Shown here: piece after piece, positions 49,852-59,406 of the stretch
Numbering within the stretch: position 1 is the first letter of the stretch
How the letters are laid out: each line of letters opens with the position of its first letter
From: Rahnella laticis
Lineage (GTDB): Bacteria > Pseudomonadota > Gammaproteobacteria > Enterobacterales > Enterobacteriaceae
Reading direction: 5' to 3'
Assembly: GCF_015644585.1 (NCBI RefSeq)
Contig: NZ_JADOBI010000013.1
Location: 62,001-126,000 of the forward strand
DNA length: 64,000 nucleotides
Notes under the pieces: generated by a model
The model's input: only the letters and a program-made list of their open reading frames with translations
Databases searched by the model: none
Told to the model about the DNA's origin: nothing
Program-made: the position numbers and the translations under genes

Positions 49852-50375
49852 ATCTACAGCAAAAAATCATCTACACCTGTAACTACTGGTTAGATTACCA
49901 GTTCCTTCAAAAGAAAACTAACTTTATATAAGTCCCATTATATAAAGTTGAATAAATCTACCCATGTTTAGGAAATACTATAAAATATTCAGTAGAAAGG
50001 GCTTTTTTGGGTTATTTAAGCTGCAGGTATAGTTGACTGTGCTCGAACGCATGTCCGTCGCCATTGCTGCAGACGATCTTCCCACTGTTAGTCTTAGAGA
50101 CTCTAGGTTTAATAAGCAACGTACTCAAAGCCTTTATTGTGGCAATCGGCGTAAATATGTCTGACAGACGCTGATAGTCAGCATATCCTCTAAGCCGCTA
50201 TACTTAACCTAATCCAAGGTGATCGGACGCTTTAGTACTCAAAATGTGACATGTAAGCGAGTGCACATAATCGGTCATCAATGTTGTGTAAATAATAATA
50301 ATAGATTTGATGTTTCAATTTCTTGTTATTTTTCTATACCTATCAAGATTAGCTAAACTATGATATTTATAAAAA
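49852..50375. other. intergenic stretch without genes
   Basis: About 520 bases. A small inverted repeat ACTGGT/ACCAGT lies near 49886-49903. The rest shows no frame or structure that I can name. Confidence 0.5.
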
Positions 50376-50398
50376 TCAGGCCACTAAAGGTGGCCTGA
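50376..50398 (-). terminator. terminator of the autotransporter gene
   Basis: TCAGGCCAC (50376-50384) and GTGGCCTGA (50390-50398) form a 9-bp stem; on the minus strand it is followed by TTTTTAT. It lies 33 bases past the stop of the autotransporter gene. Confidence 0.85.
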
Positions 50399-50430
50399 GA
50401 GTAATTTTGTTAGGTTATCTGTAATAAATA

Positions 50431-53175
50431 TTAAAATTCATATTTGATGCCTAAAGCAACGTCACTGCTATTGTAGTTATTACTTCCGAAACGTGTTCCA
50501 ATATTACCCCAAATGTTTATATTCTTTATAATATCACCTTCGGCACCTACACGAACCTCTCCCATATTTCTTGTACCGCTCTGACTTACACGTTCTCCAT
50601 CCATGCTTGTTGAAAACGCATTGGTATTATGGACCCAGTTAGTTTCGATATAAGGACGGAATATTTGATAAGTTTTTTGACCAGGATTTGGATTCTGAGC
50701 GATATAAGTTTTAGCACCAAGGCGAGATTGAATATTCCCATTACCTCTAATTATTACACGAGTACCATTATCTTCGGTGTGCTCTTTTGATTTCACTCCC
50801 ATCCATGTAACTTGTGCATTCGGCTGAAGGTACCAATTATATTTCTCGCCGAGTAAAGTTGGTGAGTTGTTAAGTTGAATAGAATAACCAACCTCAACCG
50901 AAGCGGTAATGCCTTTAGACCGGTAGTTCTCATAGGTCAGTTGATCACCTTTTACTGAGTTATCAAACCAATTATATAATGCCCAACTATCAATATAAAG
51001 CCCACTTTTTTTTTGTACATCTTCGAACCATGTGCCATAAAGACCTGCACTATACCCGCTAATATTACCTTTTGAAGAATACCCTGTAAGCGAGCTATGT
51101 GTTCTACTTTTGCTAGTGCCGTATCCAGTCATAAGACCTAGACTCAAACGGTCCGCTCCTTTTAATTTCCATGATTTGATATCACCCCCAATCTGAACAA
51201 CATACTGATTACTTTTTGTTTTAAGCTGTCCAGAAGAAGTGTGCCAATTCGTATGTCCGCCAACATTACGCATCCAAAGCAGGGTATTCTTTTGCTCACC
51301 CGTAAATGAATCACGGTAAGTAGCACCTGAGGACCGGTCGCCAATACGAGTAGTGAAAAGCGTATTAGCAGCAGCTGCATTAGAAATGTAACTGCCAGCT
51401 TCTGGCCGTTCTTGGCTTGAAGCCGAGGGAGCAGTCGGTGGGACGATCGATGGTACAGTCGGATTGGTCGGGTTCGTATCTTTGCTTGTTAGATACCAGT
51501 TTCCTTTGTTTGAGCCAACACCGCGAACTAAAGAATAATCATAGGCTCCTGCAACAATCCTACTACCCTTGGTAAAGGTTGCCCCGGAATTTCCATCAAC
51601 AGTAATGACGTTTATACCCTCAACAGTTTGCGCCCCATGACCACCTAGATTATTGATATATACAGAACTTTCACCATCGCTGTTACCGGTTATTAGTAGC
51701 TTGTCAGAACGGGAAGTATCATCGGACAATATACTGTTCATTACGATTTTTGAACCATTGTAACCGATATAATTGCCATCAATTGTCAACGTATTGCCTA
51801 CAGTGTCGGCAGATGATGATAAGGAAAGCGTAGCGTAGTTATTTATATCACCAGTAAATATGCTTTCGACCATACTGTCATCTTTACTGACAAGTTGCAA
51901 AATACCAAAGTTTGTCAAATCACCTACGATACGTGTGTTATTATATAAATCAATACTTCCAGTAATTTCATTTAAGATAATACCTTGATTCAAGTTTGTG
52001 TAGCTGCCTGTATTTACGATAACTCTCCCAGTATTAGTAATGTCCATATTCGTGGAATTATCTCCGTCTATTTTTAAAGCCCCTGTGTTTTTAAACGCAC
52101 CCCCAGAAATATCTACATTCTTAATAATAAAAACTCCAGAGTTTTTAGCATCTGTTCCCGAAAGATTTAATAATGAATCTGAAAGCGTAAATGTACCTGT
52201 ATTCTCAAAACTAGAACCATTTAGACTTATATCCCCAGATAAACTCATCATTCCATTATTATAAACATTACTATCAGTCATTATTATATTATCGGTACCA
52301 GATACTAGACCTCCATTATTTATGGTAGATCCAGACAGATCAAGATTCCCTGAGAAATAAAAATTACCATTATTGTTAAGCGTTATGTTATTTGCAGTGG
52401 TTCCCACGTTATCTTTACAAACTTCATCGTTGCAGTCACCAATTGTAAAATTAGTGCCTTCGGCGTTGGTAATTTCAGAGTCTGATATGTTATTCCCAAG
52501 AGCAATTATAGTACCTCCATTGACATTGCTTATGTGAGTATTTTTTGCAATATTATGATACAAATTTATGGATGCGTCATCGTTGGTAATGGCTGCGCCT
52601 TCTACAGAATTACCATCAACAACTATCTTACCCTTATTTGAATTCTCTATTTCTGCTCCATTTGCATAGTTTCCTTTTAACAATATGAAGCTATCATTAT
52701 TTTTTATAATAGCACCTTCTGCTGAATTTCCTTCGACAAGTAACGTCCCGCCATTAGAGGACGAAAGTGAAATGAAGTTGGCATTATTATTAAATAAAAC
52801 AACGTTTGATCCTTCTCCTTCGGAAGAAATTGAAGAACCGCCAGTGTATGTTGACTCTAAATTATTACCTTCAAAATTGTAAGCAAAAGGAGTTCCCCCT
52901 TCTTCAGAAATAAATTCTCCGCGATAATCTGAAGCTTCAACTCCTATAGCATAGTTAGTAATATGTACAGAGGTGTCATTTTGACTATAGGGATTATTGA
53001 GGGTGTTATCACTATAATTCCAGTAAGGATTATCTCCTAGATTCTGATAATTATTCCCTGTATTAGATGGTGAAGGCGTTTTATTTCCATAACCGTCCTG
53101 AAAAGCAAAGGAGTTGAGGGAAGAGAATAGGCTAAAAACGATCAAATATTGGGGTTTCTTCTTAAATAAAAACAT
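50431..53175 (-). CDS. autotransporter adhesin (type Va), 914 aa
   Basis: The protein should export its own passenger through a C-terminal barrel. ATG 53175 follows AAGGAAT. A signal peptide (LIVFSLFSSLNSFAF) precedes an Asn/Ser/Gly-rich passenger predicted as a beta-helix; around residues 125-235 five successive units of about 20 residues are visible (NSAEGAIIKNNDSFILLKG, then NYANGAEIENS..., NSVEGAAITND..., and so on). A Pro-rich linker (PTNPTVPSIVPPTAPSA) leads to a barrel of about 275 residues ending ALGIKYEF with terminal Phe. Genes around it are AT-rich regulators. Confidence 0.9.
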   Translation of the reverse strand: MFLFKKKPQYLIVFSLFSSLNSFAFQDGYGNKTPSPSNTGNNYQNLGDNPYWNYSDNTLNNPYSQNDTSVHITNYAIGVEASDYRGEFISEEGGTPFAYNFEGNNLESTYTGGSSISSEGEGSNVVLFNNNANFISLSSSNGGTLLVEGNSAEGAIIKNNDSFILLKGNYANGAEIENSNKGKIVVDGNSVEGAAITNDDASINLYHNIAKNTHISNVNGGTIIALGNNISDSEITNAEGTNFTIGDCNDEVCKDNVGTTANNITLNNNGNFYFSGNLDLSGSTINNGGLVSGTDNIIMTDSNVYNNGMMSLSGDISLNGSSFENTGTFTLSDSLLNLSGTDAKNSGVFIIKNVDISGGAFKNTGALKIDGDNSTNMDITNTGRVIVNTGSYTNLNQGIILNEITGSIDLYNNTRIVGDLTNFGILQLVSKDDSMVESIFTGDINNYATLSLSSSADTVGNTLTIDGNYIGYNGSKIVMNSILSDDTSRSDKLLITGNSDGESSVYINNLGGHGAQTVEGINVITVDGNSGATFTKGSRIVAGAYDYSLVRGVGSNKGNWYLTSKDTNPTNPTVPSIVPPTAPSASSQERPEAGSYISNAAAANTLFTTRIGDRSSGATYRDSFTGEQKNTLLWMRNVGGHTNWHTSSGQLKTKSNQYVVQIGGDIKSWKLKGADRLSLGLMTGYGTSKSRTHSSLTGYSSKGNISGYSAGLYGTWFEDVQKKSGLYIDSWALYNWFDNSVKGDQLTYENYRSKGITASVEVGYSIQLNNSPTLLGEKYNWYLQPNAQVTWMGVKSKEHTEDNGTRVIIRGNGNIQSRLGAKTYIAQNPNPGQKTYQIFRPYIETNWVHNTNAFSTSMDGERVSQSGTRNMGEVRVGAEGDIIKNINIWGNIGTRFGSNNYNSSDVALGIKYEF

Positions 53176-53371
53176 ACATAATTCCTTTATGTAGGCTCGA
53201 AAGCCGGATACAACACCTGACATCAAGCAGGTTAACCGCTCGCATTAGATACACTATTATTTAGATTCTATTAAGCATTTGCAATTTAATCACTTTCTAA
53301 GCGACGAATTGATATTTCTACGTAATAATCTTTTATATAATAGCTGTAATATGTGCCACTCAAATACAATT

Positions 53372-53866
53372 CTATTTGAATCTGAATTTAAACTTAAACC
53401 ATAGTTTACACCAAGACCTAAATTCCATATGGAAACTTGAAAAACTTTCCATACTCAATTTATTTAATGCATTATTTTTGTGGCTACTGATTGTTTTCTC
53501 CTCAATATTAAGAAATTTTGAAATACTTTTTGAACTCATACCTTTGCAAAGATTATCTAAAACCAATAACTCACGCATAGTAAGCGGTGGTTTAGGGATG
53601 AAGTGACTATTTCCTATAACTTCCATAAGTTCATCAGCAAAATCATTAGTGTTGAGGTTCATCGAAATTTTATTCTTTCTGCATATTGCAAATATCTGTA
53701 TTGGTTCAACAAATAAATTTGGTTTTATTTTATCAGGAAAAAAAACATATACGCTACCGTGTCCTGTATAAAAATATTTAATATTGAGGTTCGAAGGTAA
53801 GAAACCATTCTTTAACACCTCTTTTAAACCAATCTCAAAATAACTATTCTCTGTAATAATCATCAA
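53372..53866 (-). CDS. LuxR-type regulator, 164 aa
   Basis: The C-terminal part contains a LuxR helix-turn-helix (LTMRELLVLDNLCKGMSSKSISKFLNIEEKTISSHKNNALNKL, about residues 94-137). The N-terminal part does not show a receiver Asp pattern; it resembles the short fimbrial and biofilm regulators of enterobacteria that have a degenerate N-terminal domain. The C-terminus has an unusual Lys/Phe run (KLWFKFKFRFK). It lies about 200 bases upstream of the autotransporter gene on the same strand and is the natural candidate to regulate it. Confidence 0.75.
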   Translation of the reverse strand: MMIITENSYFEIGLKEVLKNGFLPSNLNIKYFYTGHGSVYVFFPDKIKPNLFVEPIQIFAICRKNKISMNLNTNDFADELMEVIGNSHFIPKPPLTMRELLVLDNLCKGMSSKSISKFLNIEEKTISSHKNNALNKLSMESFSSFHMEFRSWCKLWFKFKFRFK

Positions 53867-54451
53867 CTAACTCCCATTTCATAAAATGCCTTCGAATTTG
53901 AAAAAAAAAGTGTTATTTTCGCATCATAAATTAAGGGGAATATATTAAAATAGGAACGCAGTAATTTTCTGCAGTATATAGCGTACCCAGTTATGTCTAT
54001 TTGCCATGCACCCAAAGAAATGCGTTAATTTTTATAAGTAACACTTGTGAATCTAAATCAGATGCTGCTACAAAAAAACCGTGTGTTATCAAGATTAACT
54101 AAAGCTATGGCATTCACTCTTGAATGCGTTGATCTATAATTATAATTTTGATATCGTGTTCACTATCATCATGAACATATAAACTTTAGTTTTATTATTT
54201 AGATTATTGCATGCTACATATGAATTACCTTCAATTTTTAATGTTCTTTAATAATTAGTTAAAATTAAAAACTTTGAACACTTTTTTATTACCAATAATA
54301 TTCCCACATAAATTATGTGAATTTTTAGTTACAAATTTTCGAAAGTCTGCTTTCAAATTTCAAGTATAGTCTAATCTATAAATAGTTGTGGAATTAATTA
54401 CTATAAAATGATTCGATCACGAAACTTAAAAAGTAATTATGAGAGATATTC
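53867..54451. other. AT-rich intergenic stretch
   Basis: About 585 bases between two divergent regulator genes. Very A/T-rich with many short runs of A and T, as expected for an H-NS-bound control region. No gene or clear palindrome is seen. Confidence 0.5.
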
Positions 54452-55285
54452 ATGAAAAATAAATTAGTTATTTTCAGGGAAATATGCGGCCTTTACGAAA
54501 CCATACTTAAAAATGAGTCTATAAACGAAGCCATCATAAATCATTCATTGCTCATTTTGGATGAATTCCGTTCAAAAAAACTTTTTTATAAATATATTTT
54601 TAAAAATAATCGTTTTTTGGCTGTTAGTATCGCTGCATGTGTTTTTTATAATCAAAATGATTCCTATTTTTCTGATGTAAAATCAGAGTGCTTAAAAACA
54701 GGAATGATTAGTGAAAATACAATAACCTCACTACTCTCCATGCTTAAAATCACAGGAAGAATAACTATTGACAAGAGCAGGTTAGATAAACGTAAAATAA
54801 AGTTTTCTTTCACAGAGAAAGGGGAGTTAGATACGCTATCTTTAATAAATTCTGTAATGCCAGCTCTCAATATTTTGTTCCCTGACATTGTCAACTCACC
54901 CAGTTTATCGAAAAATGAGTTAAGTTTATTTTTCAAAAAATACTATGATATTTTCCACGCTGGTTTATATCTTGTAGATTTAACTAAAGGAGCTGAGATA
55001 TTCATCACTAAGGACTCAGGCCATATGATCATGGTTAGCTTATTTATGTTATGCCAAAATAACGAGATTGAGTCAAAAAAATCGAAAATTTTATATATTT
55101 CAAAAAATTGTGGAGTATCACGTTCGCACTTAAGAAACATTCTCATTGAGGCAAATAAATTGAACCTCCTCGTTTTTGATAACAAGTCAGGGCACATTCA
55201 AATCCTTGATACTTTCAATTCTATGTTCAGGTCCTATATGGCATATTACTTTTCTTTTGTAATTTACGGGTTAAAAGTGAGTTAA
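54452..55285 (+). CDS. putative winged-helix regulator, 277 aa
   Basis: I do not recognise a named family. The first half reads like a MarR-type winged helix (SVKSECLKTGMISENTITSLLSMLKITGRITIDKSRLDKRKIKFSFTEKG, about residues 75-125), with the two-residue turn and basic wing. A second helix-turn-helix-like segment appears near residues 215-245 (ILYISKNCGVSRSHLRNILIEANKLNLLVF). It is AT-rich and diverges from the LuxR-type gene across the long A/T-rich gap. GAGAG precedes the ATG. A role in controlling the autotransporter island is inferred from place. Confidence 0.6.
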   Translation: MKNKLVIFREICGLYETILKNESINEAIINHSLLILDEFRSKKLFYKYIFKNNRFLAVSIAACVFYNQNDSYFSDVKSECLKTGMISENTITSLLSMLKITGRITIDKSRLDKRKIKFSFTEKGELDTLSLINSVMPALNILFPDIVNSPSLSKNELSLFFKKYYDIFHAGLYLVDLTKGAEIFITKDSGHMIMVSLFMLCQNNEIESKKSKILYISKNCGVSRSHLRNILIEANKLNLLVFDNKSGHIQILDTFNSMFRSYMAYYFSFVIYGLKVS

Positions 55286-55765
55286 AAAATTCTGAAAAAA
55301 AATTTGCAATATACTTCAAAGTAATAGCCTATATTTAGGAACACTACCGTTATTCCCTAAAACATCTTGACTGAGAACTGCTAAGCTTCAAATCTGATAT
55401 AAGAATAACCTTAGCTGTGGTTTTTGAGTAATACAAAAATTACCCCCAAATTTTAACAACCCACAACCTTTACTAATTGGTAAAAACATGTTCTGAACTA
55501 TAATCTCTTGACATCATCCATTTGTTGGAAACATCTTTCAAATTCTCTACGTCGATTCTGCAAGCTGCTGAATTAGCTGCAGTAAATTCGACTCGACGTA
55601 AATTCGAGAATACAAAAGGTATTGAATTACCTAAGCATTAGACTTAACAATTGGTAAATAACTTGGAATATCTTTGGTATATAACTTCTATATAGCCTAA
55701 ATACTCGTCAAAACTGTTTCTATCCAGCGTGCCAAGTGCACTCATCCTGGGAGAATGGATGTCGT
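55286..55765. other. intergenic stretch with a nested palindrome
   Basis: TACGTCGA (55548-55555) pairs with TCGACGTA (55593-55600), and inside it CTGCAAGCT (55558-55566) pairs with AGCTGCAG (55575-55582) with one bulge. The structure could be a recombination or partition site, or a cruciform. No gene is seen; the IS begins at 55766. Confidence 0.55.
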
Positions 55766-55815
55766 TGACCTGCCCCCAGAATTAAATACAAGGCTCAGTT
55801 AGTAATGTCGGACCC

Positions 55816-56628
55816 TTAACTCTCATAATTACCCTTTCTCCAGCTCGCTGCAAATTCAGACGGCGTCTGATAATTCAGCGTGGAGTGCGGGCGACATTCG
55901 TTATAATCTTGACGCCATTTGCTGATGGTTTTCCTGGCATGATTGACGTCGCTGAACCAGTGTTCATTCACGCATTCATCGCGAAAGCGCCCATCAAAAC
56001 TCTCAATAAATCCGTTCTGCGTTGGCTTGCCTGGCTGGATTAAGCGCAACTCAACACCATGCTCAAAAGCCCATCGATCCAGTGCGCGGCAGGTGAAATC
56101 CGGCCCCTGGCCAGTTCTTATCGTCGCCGGATAGCCTCGAAACAGTGCAATGCTGTCCAGAATACGTGTGATCTGAACGCCTGAAATCCCGAAGGCAACA
56201 GTGACCGTCAGGCATTCCTTTGTGAAGTCATCGACGCAGGTAAGGCACTTGATCCTGCGACCGGTAGCCAGCGCATCCATGACGAAATCAATCGACCAGC
56301 TCATGTTGGGCGCCGCCGGGCGGAGCAGCGGCAGACGTTCTGTTGCAAGCCCTTTACGACGACGTCTGCGTTTAACGCCCAGCCCGTTCAGATGATAAAG
56401 GCGGTGCACGCGCTTGTGATTAACCAGAAGTCCTTCACGACGCAGTAACTGCCATATGCGGCGGTAGCCCAAACGGCTGCGCTCCAGTGCCAGTTCAGTA
56501 ATGCGCCCTGATAAATGGGCATCAGCCGCCTGACGCTGAGCGTCATAGCGGCAGGTCGACAGGGACAAACCTGCGAGTCTGCAGGCACTACGTTGCGACA
56601 GACCGGTCGCATCACACATCAACACCAC
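55816..56628 (-). CDS. IS3-family OrfB with altered DDE motif, about 270 aa
   Basis: The rve core is complete in length (ending NYQTPSEFAASWRKGNYES). The first Asp is present (SWSIDFVMDAL) and so is the Glu (NGFIESFDGRFRDE). The second position, normally IRTDQGPEF or a close variant, reads IRTGQGPDFT: GGC instead of GAC for the Asp, and GAT for the usual Glu codon. If the reference is right, one transition removed a catalytic residue. Expression is expected as the OrfAB fusion. Confidence 0.85.
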   Translation of the reverse strand: MVLMCDATGLSQRSACRLAGLSLSTCRYDAQRQAADAHLSGRITELALERSRLGYRRIWQLLRREGLLVNHKRVHRLYHLNGLGVKRRRRRKGLATERLPLLRPAAPNMSWSIDFVMDALATGRRIKCLTCVDDFTKECLTVTVAFGISGVQITRILDSIALFRGYPATIRTGQGPDFTCRALDRWAFEHGVELRLIQPGKPTQNGFIESFDGRFRDECVNEHWFSDVNHARKTISKWRQDYNECRPHSTLNYQTPSEFAASWRKGNYES

Positions 56629-56651
56629 GACTTCGCGCTTCTGGTCTGTCG

Positions 56652-56915
56652 TCAGTACTTTCGCCCAAGAGCCACCTGAAGCGCCTCCTTATCCAGCATG
56701 GCCTCGACGAGCAGCTTCTTGAGTCTGGCGTTCTCTTCCTCAAGTGACTTCAGGCGCTTAACCTCAGGCACCTCCATGCCGCCACACTTCTTACGCCAGG
56801 TATAAAACGTGGCGTCGGAAATGGCGTGCTTACGGCAGAGTTCCCGGGCAGAAACTCCGGCTTCAGCCTCGCGGAGAATACTGATGATCTGTTCATCGGA
56901 AAATTGCTTCTTCAT
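56652..56915 (-). CDS. IS3-family OrfA, 87 aa
   Basis: The helix-turn-helix (FSDEQIISILREAEAGVSARELCRKHAISDATFYTWRKK, about residues 4-42) and the following zipper helix (VKRLKSLEEENARLKKLLVEAMLDKEALQ) are typical of the IS407-type group of the IS3 family. The fused OrfAB transposase would arise by a -1 shift near its end. AAGAAGCAATTTTC is the start of the gene on the minus strand. Confidence 0.9.
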   Translation of the reverse strand: MKKQFSDEQIISILREAEAGVSARELCRKHAISDATFYTWRKKCGGMEVPEVKRLKSLEEENARLKKLLVEAMLDKEALQVALGRKY

Positions 56916-56986
56916 GGGGATGTCCTCATGTGGCTTATGAAGACATTACTAACATCGTGGTGTATTAATCAACGGGGAGCAGGTCA

Positions 56987-57303
56987 AGCCTTAATGTGTG
57001 GAATATCGCTGGAGCACTAAAACAGCTAACATGATAAAATTATGTCCATATTAATGAACTAGATTTAACATAATTATGATTATGTGAACTTAAGTTATTG
57101 TTTATAAACATAATTCCGATGCGCACTGGTGGGAATTTATCAATACGAGATTGTGCTTTGGTATTACTCATGATGTTCGTCACCAACAGATGCGGTATAC
57201 GTTCGCGTCCATATGGGTCTCGACATGACCATTGAGAAAATCTGCCAGATATTGCGTGTAGTCAGACGACTAAATATCAACTCAATGCAAAATCTGTTTT
57301 GAA
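56987..57303. other. intergenic stretch with broken frames
   Basis: About 317 bases without an intact gene. A segment near 57120-57300 reads in short pieces resembling the C-terminus of a tyrosine recombinase (RHQQMRYTFAS... and GLDMTIEKICQILRVV on the plus strand), too short and interrupted to annotate. Confidence 0.4.
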
Positions 57304-57335
57304 AAAGAGAGCCTCGCTCAGGCGAGGCTCTCTTT
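57304..57335 (-). terminator. terminator of the higBA operon
   Basis: AAAGAGAGCCTCGC and GCGAGGCTCTCTTT form a perfect 14-bp stem with loop TCAG at 57304-57335; A/T-rich ends give a T run on both strands. Confidence 0.85.
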
Positions 57336-57636
57336 AGTGTATCTGCGTAGTTTGGGAATGTGGGGATGGAACAACATGCGAAATATCTACAGCTTCACGT
57401 GCTTTACTGAGATCATAAGTTGCCTGCATAGCAAGCCAAAGGCGTGCAGCTATGCCTAGCCCAGCTTCGAGGCGTACCGCCATCTCTGGAGTAATCGCCG
57501 TTTTACCGGCAGCCACCTTGCTCAAAGCTGACGGCGAGATACCAAGATCTCGAGCAAGTGAACGTAGAGTGATTTTATAATCATCAAGATACTCCGTAAT
57601 TAATCCGCCTGGGTGCGGTGGGTTAAACATAGCCAT
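57334..57636 (-). CDS. higA: HigA antitoxin (XRE family), 100 aa
   Basis: HigA neutralises HigB and represses the promoter. The sequence opens with the family signature NPPHPGGLITEYLDDY and has the helix-turn-helix ITLRSLARDLGISPSALSKVAAGKTAITPEMAVRL (about residues 22-56), followed by the family ending LWLAMQATYDLSKAR. It follows higB directly, with the start codon overlapping the higB stop by one base. The terminator overlaps its last codon. Confidence 0.93.
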   Translation of the reverse strand: MAMFNPPHPGGLITEYLDDYKITLRSLARDLGISPSALSKVAAGKTAITPEMAVRLEAGLGIAARLWLAMQATYDLSKAREAVDISHVVPSPHSQTTQIH

Positions 57637-57917
57637 TAATGATAATCCTCTAAATTAAGTATATATGCATCCCCATCTCTAAATTCGAAGGTGATCCGCC
57701 AGTTAGCTCTAACAGTTATAGAAAACAGATTATGTTTATCACCCTTCAGAGGGTGCAGTTTAAAATTTGGATAAAGCCTAAAGTCATCAGTGGTTGATGC
57801 TTCATCAAGTACGAGTAAGCGGAGTTTAATGCGCTCAGCGTCTTTAGCTTGAACCCCGCTTACGTCCCCTTTTTCGTAGAGCTTTTGCAGCCCTTTGTGC
57901 TTCCAGCTTTTTATCAC
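57636..57917 (-). CDS. higB: HigB toxin (RelE superfamily), 93 aa
   Basis: HigB cleaves mRNA on the ribosome. The family text is complete: SWKHKGLQKLYEKGDVSGVQ, RLLVLDEASTTDDF, FKLHPLKGDKHNLFSITVRANWRITFEF and the ending GDAYILNLEDYH. I choose the GTG at 57917 (AGGAAG 8 bases upstream), which gives the usual start MIKSWKHKGL; the GTG at 57926 lies too close to that site. It appears intact. Confidence 0.93.
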   Translation of the reverse strand: MIKSWKHKGLQKLYEKGDVSGVQAKDAERIKLRLLVLDEASTTDDFRLYPNFKLHPLKGDKHNLFSITVRANWRITFEFRDGDAYILNLEDYH

Positions 57918-57929
57918 TTTAATCACTTC

Positions 57930-57977
57930 CTGTTTCTCAATAGGAAACAGTATACCATGCGTTTCCTAAAAGGAAAC
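57930..57977 (-). promoter_or_regulatory. higBA promoter and operators
   Basis: Two related palindromes, CTGTTTC...GGAAACAG (57930-57950) and GTTTCCT-AAA-AGGAAAC (57961-57977), flank TATACT on the minus strand (complement of 57948-57953), a good -10. HigA is the expected ligand. The next 170 bases to the left of the LysR fragment show no gene. Confidence 0.8.
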
Positions 57978-58148
57978 ATCGGGCTTTGCCACTTTATAAG
58001 AATGAAGGAAAGACACGAAGCTCTACCACCGCTCGATTAATTTTATCATATTGATTTAATTAACATAAATAGCATTAACCGCACCACGATGTAAGCCCCA
58101 TTTTATAATGGAATTATCAGTACGCATTGAATCGGCTGCACTGCATCC

Positions 58149-58820
58149 AAAGAAGCCGCGCTTGAATCGCTTAACCGGTATCGTGATACGCCTACCGGAC
58201 GCATCCGCATCAATGCTGCCGTTGAAGCGGCAAACCTTTTGCTTGCGCCGGTCATGCCCGCATTTATAGATCGCTATCCCGATATTGAAATCGATATTGT
58301 GGGCAGCAACCGTATGGTTGACGTCACTGATGCGGGCTTTGATGCCGGTATCCGCTATGGTGGCACTGTCCCGGAAGACATGGTTGCCCGGCGTTTATCT
58401 GCCGATATTCGCTGGGTTATCGCCGCATCCCCCGACTACCTGGAACGCTACGGAACGCCTGAACATCCGGATGATTTGTTACACCATCGCTGCATCAGCA
58501 ATCGTCTCGGCGATGAGCGGATTTATCGCTGGGAGCTTGAGCGAGACGGTGAAACGTACCAAATCTCTGTGCCCGGCTCAGTGACGGTCAATCAGGCTGA
58601 AACCGGCCTTGTGGCCGTACTGGGCGGAGCCGGCCTGATGTATTTTCCGGAGCCTCTTGTTGCCCCCTACGTGAAGGATGGACGGCTCCGCCTGGTGCTT
58701 ACGGAATGGTCCCCACTGGAGGAAGGTTTTCATATTTATTATTCAAGCCGTCGGCAACTGCCGACCGGGTTTCGCCTTCTGATTGAGTTCATACAGGAGG
58801 CCAGGCCGCTGGGGTTGTGA
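58149..58820 (+). pseudogene. LysR-type regulator, C-terminal fragment
   Basis: From about 58149 the text reads SKEAALESLNRYRDTPTGRIRINAAVEA-like LysR linker and co-inducer domain, with LLAPVMPAFIDRYPDIEIDIVGSNRMVDVTDAGFDAGIRYGG and the ending RLLIEFIQEARPLGL. The N-terminal helix-turn-helix of about 60-80 residues is missing. The fragment may have been cut by the event that brought in higBA or the IS. It cannot act as a normal regulator. Confidence 0.8.
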
Positions 58821-58856
58821 AATAGCGCTTCCATACGGGACGATGCGATTTCGTCT

Positions 58857-59404
58857 TTATCGTTCCGTGGCGGATATCAGTAAATCAATCAGGGCCTTCA
58901 CTCTTTTCGTTTTACCCGCGTTTTTGGGGTAATAGAGATAGACTGGCGGGTAGGTTTTCCAGTGACTCTCCATCGCGGGGATAAAGAGCTCCCTGTCGGG
59001 CTGTAACTGCCAGATGGGTTCAAACAAGCGTCCAATTCCCAGCCCGTTACGGATCCCGTCAGCCATAACGTCGATATCGTTACTGATTAACTGCCCGGGC
59101 ATCTCAACCGTCAACTGCTCTCCACGGTCGTTCAGGATCAACGGAAGGATTCGGTTGTTAGTAATAAAGCGGTAGCCAATCAGCTTGTGTTGACTGAGAT
59201 CTGACGGTACCTCAGGCGTTCCATGCTCGCTGAGATAGGCTGAGGATGCATATAACCCTTCACGAAAGGGTTTCATTAACGGCCGCGCCACCACCCCACC
59301 CTCGAGGATATCTCCAAAACGGATCCCAAAATCAAAACGCTCTTCGATTATATTCACGGTACGGTCGTAAACCGATATTTCCAGTTGTATACCCGGATAC
59401 GCGC
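58857..59404 (-). pseudogene. second LysR-type regulator, C-terminal fragment
   Basis: On the minus strand the text YPGIQLEISVYDRTVNIIEERFDFGIRFGD, ASSAYLSEHGTPEVPSDL and GIRNGLGIGRLFEPIW is the LysR ligand domain, ending RVKALIDLLISATER. At about 59404 it stops at a junction with a plus-strand SDR fragment. The helix-turn-helix and linker are missing. The nominal frame continues to 59591 only as the antisense of the SDR fragment. Confidence 0.8.
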
Positions 59405-59406
59405 AC

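Larger units (their letters stand above)
55766..56986 (-). mobile_element. second IS3-family insertion sequence, 1221 bp
   Basis: The ends are clear inverted repeats: TGACCTGCCCCC at left and, reversed, TGACCTGCTCCCC at right; both continue to TTAGTAATGTC about 35 bases in. Two frames on the minus strand encode OrfA and OrfB. Flanks (TCGT at left and AGCC at right) show no target duplication. The second catalytic Asp of the transposase is changed (see OrfB), so the element may be immobile on its own. Confidence 0.9.
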
